Assembly: GCF_011008945.1 (NCBI RefSeq)
Contig: NZ_WYCT01000015.1
Location: 1 to 45,064, forward strand
Reading direction: 5' to 3'
Source: Streptomyces harenosi
Lineage (GTDB): Bacteria > Actinomycetota > Actinomycetes > Streptomycetales > Streptomycetaceae
Length of the DNA stretch: 45,064 nucleotides
Part shown: positions 25,738 through 33,462 of the stretch, one piece after another
Position numbering within the stretch: the stretch's first letter is position 1
How the letters are laid out: each line of letters begins with the position of its first letter
Made by a program: the position numbers and the translations under genes
Notes under the pieces: generated by a model
The model's database searches: none
The model's input: the letters and a program-made list of their open reading frames with translations, nothing else
Told to the model about the DNA's origin: nothing

Positions 25738-26811
25738 TCACCGGAACGCGAGGGGCGGGACCGCCTTCGCCAGGGTCAGCAGACCGCCGTCCAGGCGTAG
25801 CTGGAGGGGCACCGGCTCCGCGCACACCGTACGGCGCAGGCGGGCGGGGATGTAGTCCATGGTCGCGAGCCGTTCCGCGTAGTGGAGGAAGCGGTGGCAG
25901 CCGACGGCACGCAGCGACGAGCCCCGGGCGGCAGCGGCCACCTCGGACAGGAGGAAGCCGCCGGGTCCCTCCGCCTGGATCACGTCGACGGCGTCGACGT
26001 GGCGGTGGCGCACGCGCTCGGGGAAGAAACGCGCGGCGAAGTGCCGGTAGAGGACGTATTCGGAGGCGCCCGTCCACTTGCGGGGGTCGGCGGTGCGCAG
26101 GAACGCCTGCCAGAAGGGCGCGCCGTGTGCCTCCTCGGCTCGCCGTACCAGATCGCCCACCACGGTGCGATCGAGAACGATGTGGTGCTGCATCCCGCTG
26201 TAGGCGTCCACCGGCAGCCAGCCGGGGACCAGCCGCCCGGCCGCCTCCAGGGCGGTGTGGCGGGCCGGCAGCCGGTGCTCCCGGGTGTGGGGACGCCAGG
26301 AGAGCGGATAGCCGTACGGCAGTACGGAGCGCCCCTGGCCGTCGACGAACTCCGTGTCGCGCAGGAAGACGAAGTCCGCGTCCACCACCAGGACGTGCTC
26401 CGGTGCGCCCGGGGGAAGGAACGCGAAACACCGCAGCTTCGCCAGTTGCTGGAAGTACCAGGAGGCGGGGGACGGATCCCTGCCCAGGTCCCGAAGGTAC
26501 CGGCGCACGTCCCGGCTGCCGGGTGTGCGGTGCCCTTCGTCGCACCAGACGACGCGCGCGTCGTCGCCCAGGGACCGCGGCGCCGGACGCCGGGTGACGA
26601 CCTGCACCAGCGCCACGGGGTTCAGGGAGTGCGCGAGCACCCCCCGTACGCAGAGGTCCAGCCCGGGCATGTCCTTCTCCGCGGCCAGGACGACCACGCC
26701 GATCGGCGGCAGTGCGCCGTCTCGGTGGCCCGCGAGTCCCTCACCGGCGACCTCGGGCGCCGGACGGGCCGGGAGGGCGCTGTCTTGCGGTTGCCGCATT
26801 CGAGGAAGCAT
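25738..26811 (-). CDS. DUF6492-family, glycosyltransferase-like protein
   Basis: About 357 aa, cytoplasmic. The N-terminal core has a nucleotide-diphospho-sugar transferase look (IGVVVLAAEKDMPGLDLCVRGV) and a DxD-type motif VVDADFVFLRDT around the middle; later segments GMQHHIVLDRTVVGDL and FSEYVLYRHF-like (GASEYVLYRHFAARFF) match what I recall of DUF6492. The acceptor and donor are unknown. The start is not well defined: ATG 26811 gives MLPRMRQPQDS without a clear ribosome-binding site, and ATG 26799 is an alternative. A longer open frame upstream is probably not translated. It follows the lysozyme-like gene on the same strand after 135 bp. Confidence 0.75.
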   Translation of the reverse strand: MLPRMRQPQDSALPARPAPEVAGEGLAGHRDGALPPIGVVVLAAEKDMPGLDLCVRGVLAHSLNPVALVQVVTRRPAPRSLGDDARVVWCDEGHRTPGSRDVRRYLRDLGRDPSPASWYFQQLAKLRCFAFLPPGAPEHVLVVDADFVFLRDTEFVDGQGRSVLPYGYPLSWRPHTREHRLPARHTALEAAGRLVPGWLPVDAYSGMQHHIVLDRTVVGDLVRRAEEAHGAPFWQAFLRTADPRKWTGASEYVLYRHFAARFFPERVRHRHVDAVDVIQAEGPGGFLLSEVAAAARGSSLRAVGCHRFLHYAERLATMDYIPARLRRTVCAEPVPLQLRLDGGLLTLAKAVPPLAFR

Positions 26812-26946
26812 AGGGAACGGCCGGGCGGCCGTGTCCGGGAATCCGGGAATCCCGCCGGTCACCGCCCGCCCGTGGCCGGCCCGGGTTGCCGCGCGGCGGG
26901 CGGGGCCCCGCTCCGGCGCCATTGCCGAAGCGGCGACCGCGACCGT

Positions 26947-27552
26947 TCAATCCGCCGCGGCGTCGCGCGGCAGGTCCCGATCCGCCAGGATCCCGGCGGC
27001 GCGGCCCCGGTGTGCGCGGAAACGGCGCAGGTACGACCGTGCCATGGGGCCCGGCGGGACACCCCGGGCGAAGGCACGCATGTTGCGTTCACCCGCGTTG
27101 TAGCCGAGCGCGAGGAGTTCGTCGCGGGTGTAGCGGCGTACGTGCCGCTGCGGAAGGCGGCGGTCGAGGTCCTTCAGGTGCAGGGCCGCCGCGTGGATGG
27201 CGAAAGCGGGGTCGTCCCGCAGGTCGGACCACCGCCCCGTCAGGCCGTGCCTTCGCCGGACCTGCTCGAACGTGGCGCGGTGCATGTTGGCCACTCCGAA
27301 GGACGCCTCGGCCTTCCACCACTGCCACAGCCGCTCCAGCAGCGGATGGTGCGGCTTGTACGCCTCGTTGTGGAGCACCGTCATCACGAGCAGAGGTGAC
27401 ACCCCGGCCTCCGAGGCGCTGCTCACCACGTACGCGGCGTAGTCGGCCGGGTCGTAGCCGCCGGGCCGCAGCGGTGGTGTCCGGGCGTCACCGTGGCCTG
27501 TCTGCGCGGCCCCTCGCCCCGGCGCCGTCGTCGATCTGCCCGCCATCCTCAT
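26947..27552 (-). CDS. Lysozyme-like / lytic transglycosylase fold protein
   Basis: 201 aa. A lysozyme-superfamily pattern is visible: a helix ending in the likely catalytic Glu63 (LHNEAYKP), then EASFGVANMHRATF, an accessory helix (FAIHAAALHLKDL) and the YNAGE segment (LALGYNAGERNM) typical of SLT-type enzymes. Such proteins cut peptidoglycan between MurNAc and GlcNAc. No signal peptide is visible; the N-terminal 30 residues are polar and Gly/Thr-rich, so export would need another route or the protein acts elsewhere. ATG 27552 is chosen because GGGGAG lies 6 nt before it. Divergent from the esterase gene. Confidence 0.75.
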   Translation of the reverse strand: MRMAGRSTTAPGRGAAQTGHGDARTPPLRPGGYDPADYAAYVVSSASEAGVSPLLVMTVLHNEAYKPHHPLLERLWQWWKAEASFGVANMHRATFEQVRRRHGLTGRWSDLRDDPAFAIHAAALHLKDLDRRLPQRHVRRYTRDELLALGYNAGERNMRAFARGVPPGPMARSYLRRFRAHRGRAAGILADRDLPRDAAAD

Positions 27553-27699
27553 CCGCTTCTCCCCTGCCGACTGACCTCGCCCGGAACACCGGAGCGTCCA
27601 CCGTCCCGGGGTCCGCATGCCCGCGCGGCCCGGCCTCAATCCCGCATGTGCGCCGTCCCGGCTGCACCGCGTGGGGCGTCCGGACCGGGCGGAAATCAC

Positions 27700-27730
27700 T
27701 TGCGGCCGGGGGTGGCGACCGCCCTACGGT
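27700..27730 (+). promoter_or_regulatory. Candidate promoter of the esterase gene, possibly leaderless
   Basis: TTGCGG (27700-27705), 19-nt spacer, TACGGT (27725-27730). The GTG start codon at 27739 lies 8 nt after the -10 hexamer and no ribosome-binding site precedes it, so transcription may begin at or very near the start codon. Confidence 0.4.
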
Positions 27731-27738
27731 TGCTCCCC

Positions 27739-28587
27739 GTGAGCATCGAGATGCCCTACCGGCCGCTGCCGATCGACCAGTCGGACGTGCGCTACGTCCA
27801 CGGACCCGATTCCGTTCCGCAGCCGGGCGTGCCCGCCGGCACGACGGTCGCGTTCGACTGGGGGGACAGCGAGGTCTACCCGGGCACCTTCCGGAAGTTC
27901 TGGGTCCATGTGCCCGCACGGTACGAACCGGGACAGCCGGCGTCCCTGATGGTGTTCCAGGACGGATGGTGGTACCTGGACCCCGCGGGCGAGGTACGCG
28001 GCGCGATCGTCCTGGACAACCTCGTCCACCGCGGCGACATACCCGTCACCATCGGCGTGTTCGTCGATCCGGGCGTCTTCCCCGGCGCGGAGAACCCCAA
28101 GAACCGGAACAACGAGTACGACGCCTTCGACGACCGGTACGTCACCTTCCTGCTCACCGAGGTCATCCCGCAGGTCGCGGAGCGCTACACCCTCGCCCGG
28201 TCGCCCGAACGGTGGGGCATCTGCGGCGGGAGCAGCGGCGGCAACTGCGCCTTCACCGCCGCCTGGCTGCGCCCGGACACGTTCCGCCGCGTCATCGGGT
28301 ACCTGTCCAGCTTCGCGCAGATGCCGGACGGCAATCCCTACCCGGACCTCGTCCCCCGCGTCCCCCGCAAGCCGCTGCGCGTCTTCCTGCAAGGCGGCCA
28401 CCGCGACCTGAGCTGGAACGAGCCGCGGCGGAACTGGCTCGCGGAGAACCTGCGCGTGGCGGCCGCTCTCGCCGAAGCGGGCTACGACTTCCGCTTCGTC
28501 CTGGGAGACGGCGGGCACAGCCCCAACCACGGCGGCGTCCTGCTGCCGGACGCGCTGCGCTGGCTGTGGCGGCCCGACGGCGGGTGA
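27739..28587 (+). CDS. Alpha/beta-hydrolase esterase (enterochelin esterase-like)
   Basis: 282 aa, no signal peptide. An N-terminal strand-rich part (TFRKFWVHVPARYEPG, LMVFQDGWWY) leads to the nucleophile elbow GICGGSSGGNCAF with Ser166, and a C-terminal His in GDGGHSPNHGG. This is the Fes/IroD and tannase-like esterase D fold; substrates could be siderophore, acetyl-xylan or other esters. GTG 27739 is the best start because upstream sequence carries the promoter; ATG 27751 is an alternative. The next gene is a CBM2 glycoside hydrolase, so a plant-polymer ester is a possible substrate, as inference. Confidence 0.85.
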   Translation: MSIEMPYRPLPIDQSDVRYVHGPDSVPQPGVPAGTTVAFDWGDSEVYPGTFRKFWVHVPARYEPGQPASLMVFQDGWWYLDPAGEVRGAIVLDNLVHRGDIPVTIGVFVDPGVFPGAENPKNRNNEYDAFDDRYVTFLLTEVIPQVAERYTLARSPERWGICGGSSGGNCAFTAAWLRPDTFRRVIGYLSSFAQMPDGNPYPDLVPRVPRKPLRVFLQGGHRDLSWNEPRRNWLAENLRVAAALAEAGYDFRFVLGDGGHSPNHGGVLLPDALRWLWRPDGG

Positions 28588-28630
28588 CACACCCACCCCT
28601 GCGCGATCGGCCCTCCTCGCGTCCCGCACG

Positions 28631-28659
28631 TTGACACGGCGTCGGCCCCCTTCCATCCT
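28631..28659 (+). promoter_or_regulatory. Promoter of the CBM2 glycoside hydrolase
   Basis: A consensus TTGACA (28631-28636), 17-nt spacer and CATCCT (28654-28659). The -10 abuts the CebR-type palindrome. The leader to GTG 28840 would be about 175 nt. Confidence 0.6.
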
Positions 28660-28672
28660 GGGAGCGCTCCCA
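28659..28672. promoter_or_regulatory. CebR-type operator TGGGAGCGCTCCCA
   Basis: A perfect 14-bp palindrome identical to the consensus known for CebR, the LacI-family repressor of cellulose utilisation in Streptomyces. It overlaps the last base of the -10 and covers the probable transcription start, an ideal place for repression. It is the only such box I noticed in the window. Confidence 0.85.
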
Positions 28673-28839
28673 CGACCGGTGCCCGCCGCCGGTCCCGCAC
28701 GATCGTCCCGCCCGCACGCACCGTTCCCGTGCCACCGGCGCGGCACCGTCCTGCCGTCGCGCCGCCACCCGCCCGTCCGGCGGCACGCCGTCCGCGGCCT
28801 TGCGCCCGCCCGTGCCGCGGACCCTTGAGGAGGGCCCAC

Positions 28840-30993
28840 GTGCCACCACTGCACCGATCCGGCCGGCCGGCCGTCACCGGCGCCGCCCGCACCGCGAGAA
28901 CCGGTCGCCACCGCCTCGCGCGCACCGCGGCCGTGCTGGCCGCCGCGTTCGCCCTGCTGCCCCTCGCGGACGCCGCGGGCGCCGCGCCCACCGCGCCCCG
29001 GGCGGCCGCCGCCGATGTCGGCGTCCGGGTCAACACCCAGGCGTCGCTGGGCCGGCTGTCCGATGTCGCCCGCGGTGTCAACGCCGCCGTCTGGGACTCC
29101 CACATGAACGATCCCGAGGTGGCCACGCTGATGAAGGCGGCCGGCGTCGGAGCGATGCGCTACCCCGGCGGCTCCTACGCGGACATCTACCACTGGCAGA
29201 CCCACACGGCGCCCGGCGGATACGTCGCCCCCGGCACCGGCTTCGACGCCTTCATGAACACCGTGCGGGCCACCGGGGCGCAGCCGATCCTGATCGCCAA
29301 CTACGGCTCGGGCACGCCCGAGGAGGCGGCCGGCTGGGTGCGGTACGCGAACGTCACCAAGGACTACGGCGCGAAGTACTGGGAGATCGGCAACGAGATC
29401 TACGGCAACGGCCACTACGGCAACGGCTGGGAGCACGACGAGCACGAGGACAAGAGCCCCCGGGAGTACGCCCGCCAGGTCCGCGCCTACGCCGAGGCGA
29501 TGAAGGCCGTCGACCCGACGATCAAGATCGGCGCGGTCCTCACCACGCCGGGCCACTGGCCGGACGGCGTGGTCGCCGAGGGCGATCCGGGCGACTGGAA
29601 CCACACCGTGCTCTCGGAGGTCACCGACGTCATCGACTTCGTCAGCGTCCACTGGTACGCGGGCGGTTCCGGCACCACCGCCGAGGACGCCATGGCCCGG
29701 CTGTCCGGGCTCCCCGGTGAACTGCGGGAGGTGCGCTCCCAGATCGACCGGTACGCGGGCGCCGACTCGCCGCGCATCGGCATCGCCCTCACCGAGATCA
29801 ACACCAACACCGGCGGCGCCCGGCTCACCGCCCGGCCCAACGGCCTGTTCGCCGCGGACGCGTTCCTGACGGCCCTGGAGAACGGCGTCTTCACGGTCGA
29901 GTGGTGGAACACCCACAACGGGGCCGGCCAGATCACCACCGTCGACGGCGAGACCGACTACGGCGACATGGGGATGCTCTCCAGCGGCGCCTGCACCGGT
30001 GACGTCTGCCAGCCGCCGCCGAACACGCCGTTCCACCCGTACTTCGGCATGAAGATGACCCGCGAACTGGGCACCGAGGGCGACACCCTGGTCGCCGCCG
30101 CCTCCTCCGGGCAGGACGTCTCCGCACACGCCGTGCACCGTCGCGACGGGCGCCTGAGCGTCCTGCTCATCAACAAGAACCCGGACGCCGAGCGGACCGT
30201 GGACCTCGACTACACGGGCTTCACACCGTCCGCCGCCGCCCCCGAGGTGCGCCGCTACGCGCGCGGCGACAGCGACATCACCGGAGTCACCGGCGCGGGT
30301 GCGTCCGCCTCCCGGGTCACCGTGCCGCCGTACGCGATGGTCACCGTCACCCTCAGCCCGCAGGCGGGCACCGGCCCCGGTGCCTCGGCGGCGCAGGCCC
30401 CGGGCACCCCGCGCCTGGAGGCAGTGACCGACACCACCGCGCGCCTGTCCTGGCCGGCGGCGCAGGGAGCCGCCCGCTATCTGGTCCAGGAGCGCGACGG
30501 CGCGCACACCCGGCTGATCGGCGAGACCACCGGTACCTCCGTGACCCTGCGCAACCTGCCCCCGGGCAGCACCCACACGGTCAACGTGCTGGCGGCCGAC
30601 GCCTCGGGACGGCTCTCCGCCCCGTCCACCCCGCTGACCTTCACCACCGGCACCCCGACGGACGCCGCGTGCGCGGTGACGTACCACCGCGACACCAGTT
30701 GGGGCAACGGCTTCGTCGCCACGGTCACCGTCCGGAACCTCTCGGCCACCCCGATCAGCGGCTGGACCCTGGACTGGACCTGGCCGACGGACGGTCAGTC
30801 GGTCTCCTCCGGCTGGAACGCCACGTTCCACCAGAGTGGCCGGCAGGTGCGGGTGACCGCTCCGGAGGGTGCGGGTCCGCTCGCCCCGGACGGCGGCTCC
30901 GCGGCGTCGTTCGGGTTCGTCGGCGCCAATGACGGGCCCAATCCGCAGCCGACGGTCTTCCGCCTCAACGGCACCGTCTGCTCCGGCGCCTGA
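28840..30993 (+). CDS. Secreted arabinofuranosidase-like glycoside hydrolase with FN3 and CBM2
   Basis: 717 aa. The signal peptide ends near residue 49 (AAGAAPTAP). A (beta/alpha)8 clan GH-A domain follows (about 60-420) with RYPGGSYADIYHW, ILIANYGSG, the acid/base Glu186 in WEIGNEIYG and the likely nucleophile Glu319 in IALTEINTN; this is closest to GH51-type arabinofuranosidases, and family assignment is my recognition only. A beta-sandwich (about 425-510), an FN3 domain (about 530-620) and a C-terminal CBM2 (CAVTYHRDTSWGNGFVATVTVRN, SGWTLDWTW, VFRLNGTVC) complete it. GTG 28840 has GAGGAGGG upstream. The cellulose-binding module and the CebR-type operator agree on a plant cell wall role. 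Confidence 0.9.
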   Translation: MPPLHRSGRPAVTGAARTARTGRHRLARTAAVLAAAFALLPLADAAGAAPTAPRAAAADVGVRVNTQASLGRLSDVARGVNAAVWDSHMNDPEVATLMKAAGVGAMRYPGGSYADIYHWQTHTAPGGYVAPGTGFDAFMNTVRATGAQPILIANYGSGTPEEAAGWVRYANVTKDYGAKYWEIGNEIYGNGHYGNGWEHDEHEDKSPREYARQVRAYAEAMKAVDPTIKIGAVLTTPGHWPDGVVAEGDPGDWNHTVLSEVTDVIDFVSVHWYAGGSGTTAEDAMARLSGLPGELREVRSQIDRYAGADSPRIGIALTEINTNTGGARLTARPNGLFAADAFLTALENGVFTVEWWNTHNGAGQITTVDGETDYGDMGMLSSGACTGDVCQPPPNTPFHPYFGMKMTRELGTEGDTLVAAASSGQDVSAHAVHRRDGRLSVLLINKNPDAERTVDLDYTGFTPSAAAPEVRRYARGDSDITGVTGAGASASRVTVPPYAMVTVTLSPQAGTGPGASAAQAPGTPRLEAVTDTTARLSWPAAQGAARYLVQERDGAHTRLIGETTGTSVTLRNLPPGSTHTVNVLAADASGRLSAPSTPLTFTTGTPTDAACAVTYHRDTSWGNGFVATVTVRNLSATPISGWTLDWTWPTDGQSVSSGWNATFHQSGRQVRVTAPEGAGPLAPDGGSAASFGFVGANDGPNPQPTVFRLNGTVCSGA

Positions 30994-31276
30994 CGCCCGG
31001 CCCGCCGTGGACCGGGTGACCGCCGGCCGGCGCGGCCCCGGCGCCCGCCCGGTCCTGCCACGCGGCCCCGGTGCCCGCCCGGTCCCCGCCGCGCGGCCCG
31101 GCCCTTCGCGGCCGGGCCGGCCGCCTGGCCCCCGAACACCTGGCCGTGGCCTTCCGCCGCCGCTGATCGGCATCTTCTGTGAACCGGCGGCCCGGGAGAC
31201 GCGATCCCGGGCGCCCGGCCGGCGGGTCGGGGCCGGACGCAGACGGGCTTCCGGGCGGGCGGTCCGCATACACAAC

Positions 31277-31306
31277 TTGGCGAATCCATAAAGTAATCGG
31301 TTAATT
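31277..31306 (+). promoter_or_regulatory. A+T-rich candidate promoter ahead of the SDR/LarE-like pair
   Basis: In the 349-bp gap before the SDR gene only the last part is unusual: 31266-31312 is A+T-rich for this genome. TTGGCG (31277-31282) with TTAATT (31301-31306) at an 18-nt spacer could be a promoter. The rest of the gap (30994-31260) is G+C-rich with repeated CGCCCGGTCC motifs and shows no gene. Confidence 0.35.
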
Positions 31307-31342
31307 CCAAAGGGTGACCACCCTGCCGCCGGGAACTGGTCC

Positions 31343-32287
31343 ATGCTGCTCCGCGTGACCACTCCGATCACCGGCGCCACCGGATTCCTGGGCTCCAGGC
31401 TCCTGCTCGGGCTGCTCGTCCGCCGCGGTCGGCACGTCACCGTACTGGGCAGGGGAACCGCCGCCGAGCTGCGTTCCCGCGTCCTCGCGGTCCTGGAGAG
31501 CCTCGCGCGCGGCGGAATCGGCGCACCGGCCCGCTCGCGGCTGCGCTGTGTCGGCGGGGACGTCACGCGGCCGTGGCTCGGCCTGGCGCCCGCCGTGTAC
31601 GGGCGTCTGGCACGGGAGGCCGAAACGGTCTGGCACTGCGCCGGGGAGATCGCGCTGGCGGGAGAGCGCCAGCGGCGGTTCCGCACCGATGTGCACGGCA
31701 CCGAGCGGGTCCTGGAGTTCGCCGGGGCCACCGCGCCGGGCTGCCGCCTGGTCCATCCGAGTACCGTGGCCGTGGCGGGCGGGCGCCGCGCGGGCGTGGT
31801 CGCCGAGGAGGACCTCACCGACGCGTTCGGCTTCGAGACCCACTACGACGAGTCCGAGTACCGGGCGGAGAGGCTGGTGCGGGACTGGGCGCGGCGGCTG
31901 GGCCGGCCGGCCGTCGTCCTGCGGTCCGGCATCGTCGCCTCCGACGCGGCGCACCGGGAGGGGTGGCCGGGGCACCCGCTGCGGGTCCTGGGCGACATGA
32001 TCGGCGCCGTGGCCCGCAACGGGGCGCCGGGCATCCCCCGCGGGCACGCGCAGCCGCAGTCCCGCCCGCTTCCCGCGCAGCGGCGCCACCGGGGACGCGG
32101 AGTTCAACATCGTCCCGGACGGTTACGCCACGGAGGGCTGCGCCCGACGATCAGCCGCATCGGCGTGCCGCCCGGGTGCACGATGTGGCACGTGCGCACG
32201 CCGCCGCAGTCCCCGGCGGCGTCGTGGCCGATGGCCGGCAGCGTCGCCGGTCCGGCAGACCGCCTGTACCGGGCACTGAAGGGATGA
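31343..32287 (+). CDS. SDR-family oxidoreductase (thioester-reductase-like), damaged
   Basis: 314 aa. An extended SDR Rossmann fold is clear: PITGATGFLGSRLL, ETVWHCAGEIAL, RLVHPSTVAVAGG. The usual YxxSK catalytic pair reads YDESE, so the catalytic Lys is replaced by Glu (one base change). After AVARNGAPG the reading frame gives a low-complexity Arg/Gln/Pro stretch. The expected family segment (DAEFNIVPDGYATE) is found in a different frame at 32094-32135, before the original frame resumes with a plausible C-terminus. Two compensating indels between about 32030 and 32140 would explain this. Its stop overlaps the LarE-like ATG (ATGA). It may be non-functional; a sequencing error is the alternative for the frame part but not for the Lys loss. 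Confidence 0.7.
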   Translation: MLLRVTTPITGATGFLGSRLLLGLLVRRGRHVTVLGRGTAAELRSRVLAVLESLARGGIGAPARSRLRCVGGDVTRPWLGLAPAVYGRLAREAETVWHCAGEIALAGERQRRFRTDVHGTERVLEFAGATAPGCRLVHPSTVAVAGGRRAGVVAEEDLTDAFGFETHYDESEYRAERLVRDWARRLGRPAVVLRSGIVASDAAHREGWPGHPLRVLGDMIGAVARNGAPGIPRGHAQPQSRPLPAQRRHRGRGVQHRPGRLRHGGLRPTISRIGVPPGCTMWHVRTPPQSPAASWPMAGSVAGPADRLYRALKG

Positions 32288-33162
32288 ACCACATGCCGAT
32301 GCCCCCGACCGATCCCCCCGCCTCCCGCGCCGCTCAGGCGCTGCTGGCCGAGGTGGGCCGTCTGGACAGCGTCGTCGTCGCCTACTCGGGCGGCGTCGGC
32401 TCCACGGTGGTGCTCGCCGCCGCGCTGCGGGCCCTGGGCCGGTCCGACACGCTCGCGGCGATCGCGGACTCCCCCGCCCTGGCCCGGGACGAACTGCTGC
32501 TCGCCCGGCGGACGGCGGCGGAGCTGGGCGCGGAGCTGGTCGTCCTCCCGACGGACGAGCTCGCCGTGCCCGGGTACCGCGCCAACACCGGTGACCGCTG
32601 CTACTTCTGCAAGCGGACCGTGCTGGCCGCGGTGGCGCACCTGGCGGCGGCCCGCGGCTACGCCCATGTGGCGACCGGCACCCATCGCGACGACCACCGG
32701 TCCGCGCACCGGCCGGGGCTGCGCGCGGCGCGGGAGCGCGGAGCCGTCGAACCGCTGGCCACCGCGGGTCTGGGCAAGGCACAGGTCCGGGCCGTGGCGC
32801 GGGAGTGGGGGCTCGCGGTGGCCGACAAACCGGGCACCCCCTGCCTGGCGTCCAGGATCGCGGTCGGCGTGCCGGTGACCCGGCCGCGGCTGCAACTCGT
32901 CGAGCACGCGGAGACGGCCGTACGCGGGTTCCTGTCCGAATGGCGCGCGCCCGTGCGCGATCTGCGGGTCAGGCTCCTGGCCGGAGCCTTCCGCGTCGAA
33001 GTCGACGCGGCCGCCCACCGGTGGCTGGCCGGGCGGCCCGAGCGGCAGGCCGAGCTGCTCGACCGGATCGGCCGCACGGTGGGGCTCGACGTCGGCGCCC
33101 TCGCGCCGTACCGCCCGGGCTCCGTCAACGGGGCCGCGGCACCCGGGGGTGGCCCGCGATGA
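32284..33162 (+). CDS. larE: LarE-like ATP-dependent sulfur transferase with altered PP-loop
   Basis: 292 aa PP-loop ATPase. LarE adenylates a pincer-cofactor precursor and donates sulfur from its own cysteine. Visible: PP-loop VAYSGGVGST (residues 32-41), cysteines CYFC (106, 109), the GTHRDD segment, EPL...GLGKAQVR, and PCLASRI with Cys187 at the place of the sacrificial cysteine. The PP-loop aspartate of SGGVDS is Gly39 here (GAC to GGC would be one transition), so activity is doubtful. LarB, LarC and lactate racemase genes are absent. The start ATG 32284 overlaps the SDR stop by 4 bp, so the pair is translationally coupled; more Met codons follow at 32293 and 32299. Confidence 0.85.
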   Translation: MNHMPMPPTDPPASRAAQALLAEVGRLDSVVVAYSGGVGSTVVLAAALRALGRSDTLAAIADSPALARDELLLARRTAAELGAELVVLPTDELAVPGYRANTGDRCYFCKRTVLAAVAHLAAARGYAHVATGTHRDDHRSAHRPGLRAARERGAVEPLATAGLGKAQVRAVAREWGLAVADKPGTPCLASRIAVGVPVTRPRLQLVEHAETAVRGFLSEWRAPVRDLRVRLLAGAFRVEVDAAAHRWLAGRPERQAELLDRIGRTVGLDVGALAPYRPGSVNGAAAPGGGPR

Positions 33163-33337
33163 CGCGGTCTACGTCAACGTCAACCTGATCGCGCTGAACG
33201 GCGGGGCGAAGTCCGACTCCGTCGGGCTGGCGAGCTACCGCAGTCTGCGCCACCACAACACGCACACCCTGCGGCACTCGCGCTCCTTCAACGATCCGCC
33301 CGACTCCCCCTGCACCACTGAGCCTCCGCCAGCTTGA
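33149..33337 (+). CDS. Possible small protein overlapping the LarE-like 3' end
   Basis: A 62-codon frame starts with GTG 33149 inside the last codons of the LarE-like gene. Nearly all third positions up to about 33312 are G or C, as in real Streptomyces genes, which is more than chance would give in an arbitrary frame but not conclusive. The product begins MARDDAVYVNVNLIALNG and continues with Ser, His, Arg and Thr residues and one late Cys (SPCTTEPPPA). I do not recognise it. It may be a small coupled protein, a precursor-like peptide, or the 5' remnant of a gene cut off where base composition drops at about 33320. Confidence 0.35.
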   Translation: MARDDAVYVNVNLIALNGGAKSDSVGLASYRSLRHHNTHTLRHSRSFNDPPDSPCTTEPPPA

Positions 33338-33462
33338 AGTGGCCGACCACAGGGCTGGCGTGACGGTCTTTGAAGGTACTTACGCTGGTCGTGAGCCGCA
33401 GTCCGCGAAGCAGATCGTTCGACGGAACGGCCGGCTCGCCGGTTCTGGTGGGCCGCGCGCTG

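Noticed and set aside
27724..31818. Minus-strand open frame of about 1,360 codons opposite the esterase and CBM2 enzyme
   Set aside because: It is antisense to two clear genes; such frames arise from G/C third positions. No domain was recognised in it.
33425..33445. Small CCGGC/GCCGG hairpin at the end of the SDR gene
   Set aside because: Five base pairs with a 2-nt loop are too weak to call a terminator.
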